From: Candidatus Eiseniibacteriota bacterium
GTDB taxonomy: Bacteria > Eisenbacteria > RBG-16-71-46
DNA length: 64,000 nucleotides
Reading direction: 5' to 3'
NCBI GenBank assembly: GCA_016710095.1
Contig: JADJLL010000014.1
Location: 40,205-104,204, forward strand
Below are positions 28,041 to 36,757 of the stretch, one piece after another. Numbering within the stretch: position 1 is the first letter of the stretch; each line of letters begins with the position of its first letter. The notes beneath the pieces were generated by a model. That model searched no databases and was not told the origin of the DNA. It saw nothing but the letters and a program-made list of their open reading frames with translations. A program made the position numbers and the translations under genes.

Positions 28041-28250
28041 CAAGAGGGCAGCCTCGCGGCTCGCTCCGCTGAGCCGCACGGAAATTGGGTCGTCCCCGGA
28101 CTTGCGCGTGTGCTAGTTTTTTCGCCGCGCCGCGACCAGTATTTTCGGGTCGCGTTGCCGTTTCGGGCATCTCTCGTGATCGCGGCCCCTCGCCGCTCCG
28201 AACAGGTCCCAGCTCGCCGAACCGGTTCGATCCACCCCGAGGTCCAGCGC

Positions 28251-29186
28251 ATGCCGTCCCCCCGCGCGCACCGCATGGTCGCGCGCACCGCAACGCTCAC
28301 TGCCGCCTTCATGTTCCTGCTGATCGTCGTGGGCTCCATCGTGCGCACGACGGGCTCAGGGCTGTCGTGCCCGGACTGGCCGCTGTGCCACGGCCAGCTC
28401 ATTCCGCCCATGCAGTTCAACATCCTCATGGAGTGGATGCACCGGCTGATCGCGCTGGTCGTGGGGCTGATGCTCGCGGGAACGGCGGTGCTCGTCGCGA
28501 TGCACCCGGAGACGCGCGCGCGCTACGGCGGCCTCGCGGCGCTCTCGGTCGCGCTCTATTTCTCGCAGGCGCTGCTCGGCGCGCTCACCGTGTGGAAGCT
28601 GCTCGACCCCTCGGTCGTGAGCGGGCACCTCGCCGTGGGCCTGCTCTTGTTCGCCACGTTCGTCACGCTCGCCACGCTCGCGCACGGTGAGGCGGAGGAG
28701 CGCCCCGCGAACTCCGGCGCCGTCCGTCCCGCCGGGCTGCTGACGCTTTTCGCCCTCGCGACGCTGCTCGTCTGGTTCCAGTCGGTGCTCGGCGGCATGG
28801 TCAGCACGAACCACGCGAGTCTCGCGTGCCCGGACTGGCCCACCTGCAACGGCGAGTGGTTCCCGCGCTTGCAGGGACTCGTCGGGCTCCAGGTCCTGCA
28901 CCGCTACGGCGCGTACCTGCTCACGATCGTCTTGTTCACCGTGGCGCTGAGCGCCGAAAAGGTGGGGGATCCCCGCGTGCGATTCCTCGGACTGCTCGCC
29001 GGCCGTCTCGTGCTGCTCCAGCTCGGCGTCGGCGTGGTCAACGTGCTGCTCGGCGTGCCCGTCTGGGTCTCGGCGCTGCACCTCGGCAACGCCGCGGCGA
29101 TCCTCGCCGTGATGCTGGTCGCGACGCTGCGCCTCGCGGCGCTTCCAGTCGCCGACGCCGTCTCCGCGCGGGCGGTGGCGCGATGA
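28251..29186 (+). CDS. ctaA: heme A synthase CtaA/COX15
   Basis: A 311-residue membrane protein of eight helices. The family's paired halves each have a cysteine motif: GLSCPDWPLC in the first and LACPDWPTC in the second. Heme-binding histidines are in EWMHR, SGHLAVG, LQVLHRYG and ALHLGN. The enzyme hydroxylates heme O twice to give heme A for the oxidase encoded downstream. The ATG at 28251 has GAGGT ten bases upstream. The gene overlaps ctaB (ATGA), so the two heme-modification steps are made together. Confidence 0.93.
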   Translation: MPSPRAHRMVARTATLTAAFMFLLIVVGSIVRTTGSGLSCPDWPLCHGQLIPPMQFNILMEWMHRLIALVVGLMLAGTAVLVAMHPETRARYGGLAALSVALYFSQALLGALTVWKLLDPSVVSGHLAVGLLLFATFVTLATLAHGEAEERPANSGAVRPAGLLTLFALATLLVWFQSVLGGMVSTNHASLACPDWPTCNGEWFPRLQGLVGLQVLHRYGAYLLTIVLFTVALSAEKVGDPRVRFLGLLAGRLVLLQLGVGVVNVLLGVPVWVSALHLGNAAAILAVMLVATLRLAALPVADAVSARAVAR

Positions 29187-30085
29187 GCGTCGCCGTCATG
29201 CAGCCTTCGGCCGTGCGCACGCTGCGCGCGTGGATCGAGCTGACCAAGCCGCGCATCGTGCTGCTCGTGCTCATCACCGGCCTGCCCGCCGCGCTGCTCG
29301 CGGCGAAGGGCATGCCCCCGGCGCGCGTCTTCTGGGGCGCGGGCATCGGCATCTCGCTCGCGGCCGCCGCGGCCGCCGCGCTGAACCACTACTTCGACCG
29401 CGACATCGACGCCCTGATGGTGCGCACGCGCACGCGGCCGCTGCCCGCCGGAATCCTGCAGCCGCCCGCCGCCGCGGCGCTCGGTTTCCTGCTCGCGTGG
29501 CTGTCGTGGACCATCCTGACCGTGGCGTGCAACCCGCTCGCGGCGATGGTCGCGATGCTCAACATCTTCTACTACTCGATCGTCTACACGGTGTGGCTCA
29601 AGCGGCGCACGCCGCAGAACATCGTGATCGGCGGCGGCGCCGGCGCCTCGGCGCCCATCATCGCGTGGGTCGCGGTGACCGGACGGATCGAGCTTCCCGC
29701 GGTGCTCATCGCGGCGATCGTGTTCTTCTGGACCCCTCCGCACTTCTGGTCGCTGTCGCTCTACCGTCGCGACGACTACGTCCGCGCCGGGATCCCGATG
29801 CTTCCCGTGACTCACGGTGAGCCGGAGACGCGACGCCAGATCCTGCTGTACACCCTCGGGCTCGTGCCGCTCACGCTGGTGGCCGGCCCGCTTTCGGGCT
29901 TCGGCCCGATCTATCTGGGCTCCGCGGCGGTGCTCGGGGCGCTGTTCCTCGCGGGAGCGGTCCGTCTGTACCGGCGGCCCGAGACCGTTCATGCCGTGCA
30001 GTTGTTCCGTTTTTCCATCGCGTACCTGTTCGTGCTGTTCCTGGCCATGACCGTGGATGCCTTCCTCGGTCTTCGAGCTGCCTAG
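29183..30085 (+). CDS. ctaB: protoheme IX farnesyltransferase CtaB
   Basis: A 300-residue UbiA-family membrane enzyme. The first aspartate motif NHYFDRDID is at residues 68-76 and the second, YRRDDYVRAGIPML, is near 195; both bind the prenyl diphosphate through Mg2+. It attaches farnesyl to protoheme to make heme O, the substrate of CtaA. The ATG at 29183 overlaps the ctaA stop. A 200 bp gap with its own promoter-like element separates it from the cytochrome c gene. Confidence 0.95.
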   Translation: MSVAVMQPSAVRTLRAWIELTKPRIVLLVLITGLPAALLAAKGMPPARVFWGAGIGISLAAAAAAALNHYFDRDIDALMVRTRTRPLPAGILQPPAAAALGFLLAWLSWTILTVACNPLAAMVAMLNIFYYSIVYTVWLKRRTPQNIVIGGGAGASAPIIAWVAVTGRIELPAVLIAAIVFFWTPPHFWSLSLYRRDDYVRAGIPMLPVTHGEPETRRQILLYTLGLVPLTLVAGPLSGFGPIYLGSAAVLGALFLAGAVRLYRRPETVHAVQLFRFSIAYLFVLFLAMTVDAFLGLRAA

Positions 30086-30150
30086 GCCGGCAAGGTCCAT
30101 CCATCCGGACTCCTTCGGGAGACGGGCGCGATGTGGATATAGTCAAGGGG

Positions 30151-30179
30151 TAGTCAAGCCCCGCCAAATCATGTATAAC
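30151..30179 (+). promoter_or_regulatory. sigma-70-like promoter for the cytochrome c/oxidase operon
   Basis: TAGTCA (30151-30156), 17 bases, then TATAAC (30174-30179): a good -10 and a 4-of-6 -35. The -35 region is one of two AGTCAAG copies (about 30141 and 30152), separated by GGGGT, which could be a binding site. The first start codon is about 110 bases downstream. Confidence 0.5.
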
Positions 30180-30289
30180 GCGCCGTCCGTGTGATGGCGG
30201 AAGCCCCAGCCGACCCGTTTCCGCGAGCCGACAGGGGATATCCGTCCCCGTTTCCCCAATGGAAGCGACCCCGGGACATGGAGGATGCA

Positions 30290-30940
30290 TTGCTCAAGAA
30301 GGCCTACATCGGATTGCTGGCCGTTGCCGCGCTGGCGGCGGTGGTTGCCGGCTGCGGAACGGCTCCCGCGACCGGAGTCGCTCAGGGCAAGCTCGTGTTC
30401 AACACCTGCGTGCCCTGCCACGGCGAAGCCGGGGGCGGGAACGTCCGCCTGCGGGCGCCTGCCATTGCCGGCCTGCCGGAGTGGTATGTCGCCCGGCAGC
30501 TGCAGAACTTCCAGAAGGACGTGCGTGGCGCCCAGCGTGACGACATGGAAGGGCACCGCATGCGCCCGATGGCGCGCTCGCTCTACCACGCGGGCGACCT
30601 CGAGGCGGTCTCGAAGTACGTGGCCGGGCTGCCGATGGTGCCCCAGCCGATCTCGATCGCCGAAGGCGACAAGGCCGCGGGTGAGACGGCGTACACGTCC
30701 GTCTGCATCGCATGCCACGGCGCCGACGGCACCGGCATGGAGGCGGTCGGTTCGCCGCGCATCGCCGGCCAGGCCGACTGGTACCTGTACCTGCAGCTCC
30801 AGAAGTTCCACAGCGGCATGCGTGGAACGCACCCCGAGGACACCTACGGCGCGCAGATGCGGGCCATGGCGCTGACCCTCGCCGACAGCACGGCCATGAA
30901 GGACGTCGTGGCCTACATCCGCAGCATTCCGGTCAAGTGA
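30290..30940 (+). CDS. diheme cytochrome c lipoprotein
   Basis: A 216-residue protein with two CxxCH heme sites: CVPCH at about 40-44 and CIACH at about 139-143, each in a class-I cytochrome c half, as in cytochrome c4. Residues 1-22 form a lipoprotein signal peptide ending VVAGC (Cys22). The TTG at 30290 is the best start: GGAGG lies five bases upstream; an ATG at 30278 in frame has no ribosome site. The methionine ligands are probably in MRPMARS and MRAMALT. It likely feeds electrons to the oxidase encoded next. Confidence 0.88.
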   Translation: MLKKAYIGLLAVAALAAVVAGCGTAPATGVAQGKLVFNTCVPCHGEAGGGNVRLRAPAIAGLPEWYVARQLQNFQKDVRGAQRDDMEGHRMRPMARSLYHAGDLEAVSKYVAGLPMVPQPISIAEGDKAAGETAYTSVCIACHGADGTGMEAVGSPRIAGQADWYLYLQLQKFHSGMRGTHPEDTYGAQMRAMALTLADSTAMKDVVAYIRSIPVK

Positions 30941-30958
30941 CCCGAGGAGAACGCGCCC

Positions 30959-31081
30959 ATGGCTGACCACAGCGATCGTCCGTCCGACGACTGGGGCAAC
31001 ACCGTCGGCAAGTGGACCTTCATCCTCACCGTCATTCTCACGGTGCTTTACGTCGGCGCCGTGATCCTCTACGTCCGCTGA
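30959..31081 (+). CDS. small oxidase-associated membrane protein
   Basis: Forty residues: a charged start (MADHSDRPSDDWGNTVGKW) and one helix (FILTVILTVLYVGAVILYV). GAGGAGA lies 6-7 bases before the ATG at 30959, and the gene sits tightly between the cytochrome c gene and ctaC. Size and place resemble small assembly or accessory subunits of heme-copper oxidases (CcoQ/CtaF-like in size only). Function is inferred from position. Confidence 0.7.
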   Translation: MADHSDRPSDDWGNTVGKWTFILTVILTVLYVGAVILYVR

Positions 31082-31099
31082 GAGAGGGAAAGCCACCCG

Positions 31100-31861
31100 A
31101 TGCTCGAACGCTTCATCCCAGCCGCCGCGAGTTACGCCGGCGATGTGGACCAGCTGGTCTGGCTGATCACCTTCCTGGTCGGCTTCTGGTTCATCGCCGC
31201 CGAGGTCATGTTCTTCTGGCTGATCTTCCGCTTCCGTAAGAAGGACGGGGTCAAGGCCCAGTACATCACCGGCAAGGAAAAGCACCTGAAGCAGTGGATC
31301 AACGTTCCCCACGGCCTCGTGCTTCTCTTCGACGTGTTCATCATCATCGCGGCGATCCGCGTGTGGGTGCACATCAAGCAGACGCTGCCGCCCGCGGACC
31401 GCACGGTGCGCGTCACGTCGCAGCAGTGGGCGTGGACGTTCCAGGATCCGGGCGCGGACGACTCGCTCGACACCGCGGACGACGTCTTCACGACCGACGA
31501 GCTGCACGTCGAGAACAACAAGACGTATCACTTCCGTCTGGAATCGAAGGACGTGCTGCACAGCTTCTTCATTCCCGCCTTCCGCATGAAGCAGGACGCG
31601 GTGCCGGGCCGCATCTACACGGGCTGGTTCAAGCCGACGCGCCTGGGCGACTACGACATCCTGTGCGCGGAGATCTGCGGCATCGGCCACGGCGTGATGG
31701 GCGCGAAGCTCGTCGTCGAGACCGCCGATCAGCGCGCCACGTGGCTCGCCGCGCACGCACCGGCCGTGGATGAGACCGCCACGGACGCCACCGCCACGGA
31801 TGCCGCGTCGACCGACGCCACTTCTTCGGATTCCACCTCGGCCGCGGCCGGGCAGCAGTGA
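31100..31861 (+). CDS. ctaC: cytochrome c oxidase subunit II
   Basis: A 253-residue subunit with two N-terminal helices (about 18-45 and 73-92) and a periplasmic cupredoxin domain. The CuA ligands are all present: His154 in VLHSF, then Cys189, Glu191, Cys193, His197 and Met200 in CAEICGIGHGVM. QQWAWTF (about 108-114) carries the electron-entry tryptophan region. No heme c domain is fused; instead the C-terminal 30 residues are a Thr/Asp/Ser/Ala-rich tail, probably disordered. The separate diheme lipoprotein may play the role of the caa3 fused domain. Confidence 0.95.
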   Translation: MLERFIPAAASYAGDVDQLVWLITFLVGFWFIAAEVMFFWLIFRFRKKDGVKAQYITGKEKHLKQWINVPHGLVLLFDVFIIIAAIRVWVHIKQTLPPADRTVRVTSQQWAWTFQDPGADDSLDTADDVFTTDELHVENNKTYHFRLESKDVLHSFFIPAFRMKQDAVPGRIYTGWFKPTRLGDYDILCAEICGIGHGVMGAKLVVETADQRATWLAAHAPAVDETATDATATDAASTDATSSDSTSAAAGQQ

Positions 31862-31872
31862 CGGGGAGCGAA

Positions 31873-33579
31873 ATGGCCAACCATCACGACACGCACGACC
31901 ACCACGACGGGGCGCACGCGCACCACGACGAGGGCTGGTTCAAGAAGTACTTCTGGTCCACGGACCACAAGATCATCGGCTTCCAGTACATGTTCACGGG
32001 CATGCTGCTCGCCCTGCTGGGAGCGTTCATGGCGTACGTGTTCCGCATGCAGCTGGCTTTCCCGGGCCAGGCCGTGCCGGGCTGGGGCGTCGTTTCGCCC
32101 GGCCAGTACAACATGCTGATCACGAACCACGGCAGCATCATGATCTTCTGGGTCGCGATGCCCGTGCTGATCGCCGGCTTCGGCAACTACATCATCCCGC
32201 TGATGATCGGCGCGGACGACATGGTGTTCCCGCGCCTGAACCGGCTCAGCTACCAGCTCTTCTTCGTCAGCGTGCTCCTGCTGATCGCGTCGCTCGTCGT
32301 GCAGAACGGCGGCTTCGGCGGTGCCTGGACGGCGTATCCGCCGCTCTCGGCGAACAAGGACTTCAACCTCACACCGCTCGGGTCGTCGTTGTGGCTCGGA
32401 GCCGTGGCGGTCGAGTTCGTCGCGTTCCTCCTCGGCGGCATCAACTTCATCGTCACGGCGATGAACGCGCGCGCGCCGGGCATGAAGGCGTTCGACGTGC
32501 CGATCGTCGTGTGGACGATCGTCATCGCGAGCATCCTGTTCATGGCGTCCGTCGGTCCGCTCGTCGCCGGCGCCGTGATGCTGCTGTTCGACCAGCTGCT
32601 CGGAACGAGCTTCTTCAATCCGAACCGCGGCGGTGACCCGATCCTCTGGCAGCACCTCTTCTGGTTCTTCGGCCACCCCGAGGTGTACGTCGTGCTGCTG
32701 CCCGCCATGGGCATCGTCGCCGAAGTGATGACGGTGTTCGCGCGCAAGAAGCTGTTCGCCTACAAGACGGTCATCTACACGATCGTCGCGACCGGCGTGC
32801 TGAGCTTCTTCGTGTGGGCGCACCACCAGTTCGTCGCCGGCATCGACCCGCGTATGGCGAACGTGTTCACGGTCACGACCGTGCTCATCTCGATCCCGAT
32901 CGCCGAAATGTGCTTCGTGTACATCGCCACGCTGTACGGCGGCTCGATCACGCTCTCCACGCCGATGCTCTGGGCGCTCGCGTTCATGGCGGAGTTCATG
33001 CTCGGTGGCGTCACGGGCATCTATCTCGGCTCGAGCGGCGCGGACATCTTCTTCCACGACACCTACTTCGTCGTGGCGCACTTCCACTACACGTTCTTCC
33101 CGATCGCGATCATCGCGGTGATGTCGGGCATCACGTACTGGTTCCCGAAGATGTTCGGCCGTCACATGAACGATTTCTGGGGCAAGGTGCACTTCTGGGG
33201 AACGATCATTCCCTTCAACGGCATCTTCATCCCGCTGTTCGTGCTCGGCGCCGCCGGCGAGCACCGCCGCATCTTCGACTATCACAGCTTCCCGCACCTC
33301 GCGACGCCGGAGCTGCAGTCGCTCCGCATCATCGCGACGGTGTCGCTGGTCGTGATGCTCGCGTTCCAGCCGGTGTTCCTCGTCAACTACATCGTGAGCA
33401 TGTTCCGCGGGCCGAAGGCGGACAAGAACCCGTGGAAGGCCAACACGCTGGAATGGACGGCCGATTCCCCGCCGCCGCACGGCAACTGGGCCGAACTCCC
33501 GAACTGCTACCGCGGACCCTACGAGTACAGCGTCGAGGGCCGTGAACTCGACTACTGGCCGCAGAACGAGAAGGCTTGA
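31873..33579 (+). CDS. ctaD: cytochrome c oxidase subunit I
   Basis: A 568-residue heme-copper oxidase core. Low-spin heme His is near 86 (TNHGSIM); CuB ligands are His268 (GHPEVY, with the Tyr272 crosslink) and His317-His318 (AHHQF); the other heme ligands are His403 and His405 in HFHYTF. The residues HPEVY point to a type A oxidase. The N-terminus is unusually His/Asp-rich (about ten His in the first 20 residues), possibly metal-binding. The ATG at 31873 follows GGGGAGCG. It belongs to the seven-gene oxidase operon. Confidence 0.97.
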   Translation: MANHHDTHDHHDGAHAHHDEGWFKKYFWSTDHKIIGFQYMFTGMLLALLGAFMAYVFRMQLAFPGQAVPGWGVVSPGQYNMLITNHGSIMIFWVAMPVLIAGFGNYIIPLMIGADDMVFPRLNRLSYQLFFVSVLLLIASLVVQNGGFGGAWTAYPPLSANKDFNLTPLGSSLWLGAVAVEFVAFLLGGINFIVTAMNARAPGMKAFDVPIVVWTIVIASILFMASVGPLVAGAVMLLFDQLLGTSFFNPNRGGDPILWQHLFWFFGHPEVYVVLLPAMGIVAEVMTVFARKKLFAYKTVIYTIVATGVLSFFVWAHHQFVAGIDPRMANVFTVTTVLISIPIAEMCFVYIATLYGGSITLSTPMLWALAFMAEFMLGGVTGIYLGSSGADIFFHDTYFVVAHFHYTFFPIAIIAVMSGITYWFPKMFGRHMNDFWGKVHFWGTIIPFNGIFIPLFVLGAAGEHRRIFDYHSFPHLATPELQSLRIIATVSLVVMLAFQPVFLVNYIVSMFRGPKADKNPWKANTLEWTADSPPPHGNWAELPNCYRGPYEYSVEGRELDYWPQNEKA

Positions 33580-33590
33580 GGAGGCCGCCC

Positions 33591-34160
33591 GTGAAGCCGA
33601 TCGCGACGACCCGCAGTTCGATGAACATCGCCACCGGAAAGCTGGCCGTGTGGTGGGTGCTCGTCTCCGAAATCGTCATCTTCGGAGGAGTACTCGGTTC
33701 CTACATCATGAATCGCATCGCCCACGTCGAGTGGGGTGAGCAGGCCTCGCACACGAACACGTGGGCCGGTGCGTTCAACACGTTCGTGCTCCTGACGTCG
33801 TCGCTGTTCGCCGTGCTCGCGCACCAGGCGGCGGAGAAGCACGACGGCAAGAAGGCCGCGCAGTACCTCTACTACACGTGCTTCGGCGGCCTGATCTTCC
33901 TGATCGTGAAGTCGTTCGAGTGGGCGCACGAGATCCGCGAGGGTTTCGTGATCCAGTCCGGCGGTTTCTGGGGCTACTACTACGTCGCCGCCGGCCTGCA
34001 CGGCTTCCACGTGCTCGCGGGCATGCTCGTGATGCTCTGGGTCGCCGACAGCGCGAAGAAGAACCAGGACCTGCACCGCGTCGAGAACGTCGGGCTGTAC
34101 TGGCACTTCGTCGACATCGTGTGGATCTTCCTGTTCCCCTTGCTGTACATCGCCAAGTAG
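33591..34160 (+). CDS. ctaE: cytochrome c oxidase subunit III (first copy)
   Basis: A 189-residue subunit III with five helices, in the short form without the two N-terminal helices seen in mitochondrial COX3. Conserved features are the FEWAHEI segment, the YYYVAAGLHGFHVLAGM stretch and the ending YWHFVDIVWIFLFPLLYI. The GTG at 33591 has GAGGAGG nearby, in the ctaD stop region. A second, different subunit III is encoded 378 bp downstream. Either the complex uses both or they serve different assemblies. Confidence 0.9.
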   Translation: MKPIATTRSSMNIATGKLAVWWVLVSEIVIFGGVLGSYIMNRIAHVEWGEQASHTNTWAGAFNTFVLLTSSLFAVLAHQAAEKHDGKKAAQYLYYTCFGGLIFLIVKSFEWAHEIREGFVIQSGGFWGYYYVAAGLHGFHVLAGMLVMLWVADSAKKNQDLHRVENVGLYWHFVDIVWIFLFPLLYIAK

Positions 34161-34173
34161 GAAGGAGAGCGAA

Positions 34174-34554
34174 ATGTCCGCACATGCCGGGTCTCATCAC
34201 GAGACCAACTACGTGAAGGTCTGGGCGCTCCTTCTCGTGCTGCTCGTCGTCTCGGTCGTCGGCCCGATGGCCGGGATCAAGGTGGTCACGCTCGCCACCG
34301 CCTTCGGTATCGCGTTCGTGAAGGCGTACATCGTGGCGCGCAAGTTCATGCATCTCGACCTCGAGAAGCCCATCGTGCACTGGATCCTGGCGCTCGCGCT
34401 GGTCTTCATGGTGCTCATGTACGCCGGCATCTCGCCCGACGTGGGGCGCGATTCCGGCCAGCGCTGGGAGAAGACTTCGGGCTGGCACCACCTGCCGCCG
34501 CAGTCGGAGCACACCTCCGAAGGTCAGGGTGGCGAGCATGCGCCCAGCCACTGA
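34174..34554 (+). CDS. ctaF: cytochrome c oxidase subunit IV (caa3-type)
   Basis: A 126-residue protein with three helices (about 16-36, 38-56 and 67-85) and FVKAYIVARKFMHLDLEKP between helices two and three, typical of prokaryotic COX4. The ATG at 34174 has GGAAGGAGAG upstream. The C-terminal 40 residues are hydrophilic, His/Ser/Gly-rich and probably outside the membrane. It overlaps the second subunit III gene by 17 bases. Confidence 0.85.
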   Translation: MSAHAGSHHETNYVKVWALLLVLLVVSVVGPMAGIKVVTLATAFGIAFVKAYIVARKFMHLDLEKPIVHWILALALVFMVLMYAGISPDVGRDSGQRWEKTSGWHHLPPQSEHTSEGQGGEHAPSH

Positions 34555-35137
34555 TCCTGCCGTTCCGGTGCCCGCTCCGGCGCGCCGTGGTCGCTTCGGC
34601 GAGCACAGCGCGCTGGGGATGGGCATCTTCATCTTCACCGAGATCATGCTCTTCGCGGGCTTCTTCTCTTCGTTCGTGATCGTGCGCAAGGCCGTGCCCG
34701 AAGGGGCGTGGCCTCCGCCGGACCAGCCGCGCTTGCCGTTCGAGCGCACGGCGTTCAACACGGCAGCGCTCTTGTTGAGCGGTGTGGCGCTTTACGTGGC
34801 GGGCCGCCGGTTCCGCAAGCACGGCGCCGCCGCCGCGAACCCGTGGATGGCGGCGGCGATGATGCTCGGCTCGTTGTTCGTCGCGCTGCAGGGCGGCGAG
34901 TGGGTGGGCCTGCTCAAGCAGGGGCTGACGCTCACGTCGAGCCAGTTGGGCTCGTTCTTCTACGTGATCATCGGCGCGCACGCGCTGCACGCGGTCGCGG
35001 CGATCCTCGCGCTCGCCCTGGCGTGGATGCGCATGTCACGCAACCAGCTGACCGAGTCGCGCCTGATCGCGGTCGAGATGTTCTGGTACTTCGTCGTGCT
35101 GGTGTGGCCGGTGCTGTACTGGAGGGTCTACCTGTGA
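34538..35137 (+). CDS. cytochrome c oxidase subunit III-like protein (second copy)
   Basis: A 199-residue protein with five helices. GMGIFIFTEIMLFAGFFSSF at the start and SSQLGSFFYVIIGAHALHAV and WYFVVLVWPVLYWRVYL later are subunit III features. It differs from the 33591 copy at most positions, so it is an old duplicate or an independent branch. I chose the ATG at 34538; a GTG at 34529 is in frame. Its stop overlaps the small gene that follows (GTGA). Confidence 0.85.
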   Translation: MRPATDPAVPVPAPARRGRFGEHSALGMGIFIFTEIMLFAGFFSSFVIVRKAVPEGAWPPPDQPRLPFERTAFNTAALLLSGVALYVAGRRFRKHGAAAANPWMAAAMMLGSLFVALQGGEWVGLLKQGLTLTSSQLGSFFYVIIGAHALHAVAAILALALAWMRMSRNQLTESRLIAVEMFWYFVVLVWPVLYWRVYL

Positions 35138-35418
35138 GCATGCCGAAGCTCGTGCGGTCGCTCGTCGCGTCGGTCGTGTCGTCGGCGATCCCTTCGCTCG
35201 CGCACGCCTGCGCCGTGTGCCTGAACGGTGCGAACGACAACAGCCGGAAGGCGTTCTTCGACATGACCATGCTCATGACGATCCTGCCGCTCGCGCTGTT
35301 CGCGGCGGCGCTCGGCTGGCTGGCGTGGAAGGCGCGCGACATCCTCGCGCACGAGTTCCGCGAGAGCGACGAGATGCCGTCGGTCGCCGCCGTCGAAGCC
35401 ACGGAGCCGACCGCGTAG
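35134..35418 (+). CDS. small exported membrane protein with CAVC motif
   Basis: A 94-residue protein. GGAGGG seven bases before GTG 35134 supports that start (an ATG lies six bases later). The N-terminus is a signal peptide ending SLAHA, then CAVCLNGANDNSRKAFFDMT, then one helix (MLMTILPLALFAAALGWLAW) and an acidic tail. The CxxC beside the membrane could bind copper or a heme during oxidase assembly, but this is inference from place; I do not recognise the family. It is the last gene of the operon. Confidence 0.7.
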   Translation: MSMPKLVRSLVASVVSSAIPSLAHACAVCLNGANDNSRKAFFDMTMLMTILPLALFAAALGWLAWKARDILAHEFRESDEMPSVAAVEATEPTA

Positions 35419-35436
35419 GTCGAGCCGCGCGAGGAG

Positions 35437-35482
35437 CAAGGAAGAAGGCTGCAGCCCGAGTGGGCGGCGGCCTTCTTCCTTG
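35437..35482 (+). terminator. intrinsic terminator of the oxidase operon
   Basis: CAAGGAAGAAGGC (35437-35449) pairs perfectly with GCCTTCTTCCTTG (35470-35482), a 13-bp stem with a 20-base loop. The right arm itself is T-rich (CTTCTTCCTT). Confidence 0.75.
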
Positions 35483-35503
35483 GCGCGAAAGGGGAGGGGC
35501 CGC

Positions 35504-35585
35504 GCTCGCGTCCGCTCAGCCGATCCGGTAGGCACCCGGCCCGTGCTCGCGTCCGCTCAGCCGATTCGGCAGGCACCCGGCCCGG
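35504..35585 (+). repeat. two-copy 41-bp tandem repeat
   Basis: The unit begins GCTCGCGTCCGCTCAGCCGA and ends AGGCACCCGGCCCG. Copy one is 35504-35544 and copy two 35545-35585, with three mismatches. It lies between the oxidase terminator and the tRNA gene, with no gene in it. Confidence 0.8.
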
Positions 35586-35653
35586 AGGGCCGGAGCTTCA
35601 TGCTCCTAGAACGGGTCGCGCCTCGGAGGGTTTCCCCTCCGAGGCGACGGTAT

Positions 35654-35730
<77 letters not shown>

Positions 35731-35889
35731 TCAACGTGGCGGAAACTACTCGGCGCCCTCTGGGCTGTCAAGTTGCCCGAGCGGACGCCTCTCGCGTTGC
35801 GCCTGCGCGGACACATCATTATGCTGCGCGCTTCTGACCGGGTAGTCCGCCTGTTGATCCCATTGAAGACCCATCTCCGGAGGTTTCCG

Positions 35890-36687
35890 TTGACCCGATT
35901 CCGGCCCGGAGCCGTCGTCGCGGCAGCGTTGATCTGCCTGTGCGCCGCGGCTTTCACGGCTGTCGAAGCGCATGCCGCAGCCGAAGTGCATCGCCTGAGC
36001 CTCATGCTTTCGGGCGTGCCCACCGGCGTGAACGGCGGCGACTTCAACGATGCCATCGACTATTACAACGTGACCCACCTGAGCCCGCGTCAGTACGAGT
36101 CGATGCCCAAGGTGTCGTTCTCGTGGCTGTTCGACAGCGAGCTCCGTTACTTCGTGCGTCCGAACTTCGCCGTCACGGCGGGCGTCGGGCACCTGCGTGC
36201 GGGCCACCATCAGGAGTTCCTGCCGGCGCTTTCGCAGGCGATCGACATCCGTACGGAACTGCTCACCGTTCCCGTGCACGTCGGCGGCTCGTACTACCTG
36301 AAGCCGTACAACCAGGGTGACTTCCAGGCCCGTGGGTTCATCGGCGGCGGCTACGTGCAGTACACGTACACGAAGACCGCGCTCGTGCAGACGCTCTCGA
36401 GCCCCGACTCGGCCCTGAGCTACGTCATGACGGGCAGCTTCCGTCAGGCGCAGTCGCAGGACTCGCCGGGTTACTACCTCGAGGGCGGCGCGCACATGTT
36501 CTTCGCATCGCGTTTCTCGGCGCTGCTCGCGGTGATGTACCGCAGCGGGCAGATCCGCAACATGAACGTGACCGAGAACTGGAGCACGGCCTCGCCCGGC
36601 AATCCGACGCAGCCCTTCCTGAAGCCCACCGACACGCTGGACGTCGGAGGAGTGGGATTCAAGATGGCCGTCGGGATCGGGTTCTGA
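35890..36687 (+). CDS. outer-membrane beta-barrel protein
   Basis: About 265 residues from a TTG at 35890 that has GGAGG six bases upstream; a more distant ATG in frame lacks one. Residues 1-33 form a signal peptide (AVVAAALICLCAAAFTAVEA, then HAA). The rest alternates hydrophobic and polar residues in strands with glycine turns (YYLKPYNQGDFQARGFIGGG, LEGGAHMFFASRFSALLAVM) and ends in a strand-like VGFKMAVGIGF with terminal Phe. It resembles OMP_b-brl type proteins; partner or cargo unknown. A strong terminator follows. Confidence 0.7.
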   Translation: MTRFRPGAVVAAALICLCAAAFTAVEAHAAAEVHRLSLMLSGVPTGVNGGDFNDAIDYYNVTHLSPRQYESMPKVSFSWLFDSELRYFVRPNFAVTAGVGHLRAGHHQEFLPALSQAIDIRTELLTVPVHVGGSYYLKPYNQGDFQARGFIGGGYVQYTYTKTALVQTLSSPDSALSYVMTGSFRQAQSQDSPGYYLEGGAHMFFASRFSALLAVMYRSGQIRNMNVTENWSTASPGNPTQPFLKPTDTLDVGGVGFKMAVGIGF

Positions 36688-36711
36688 CGACCGAGCCGAT
36701 CCGAAAACAGA

Positions 36712-36745
36712 AAGCGGCCGCCTCGCGAGAGGCGGCCGCTTTTCG
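36712..36745 (+). terminator. intrinsic terminator
   Basis: AAGCGGCCGCCTC (36712-36724) pairs perfectly with GAGGCGGCCGCTT (36729-36741), loop GCGA, then TTTCG. It ends the barrel gene. The left side is A-rich (GAAAACAGAAAG), so it also suits the minus-strand gene ending at 36758. Confidence 0.85.
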
Positions 36746-36757
36746 TTGCGCGGGAGT

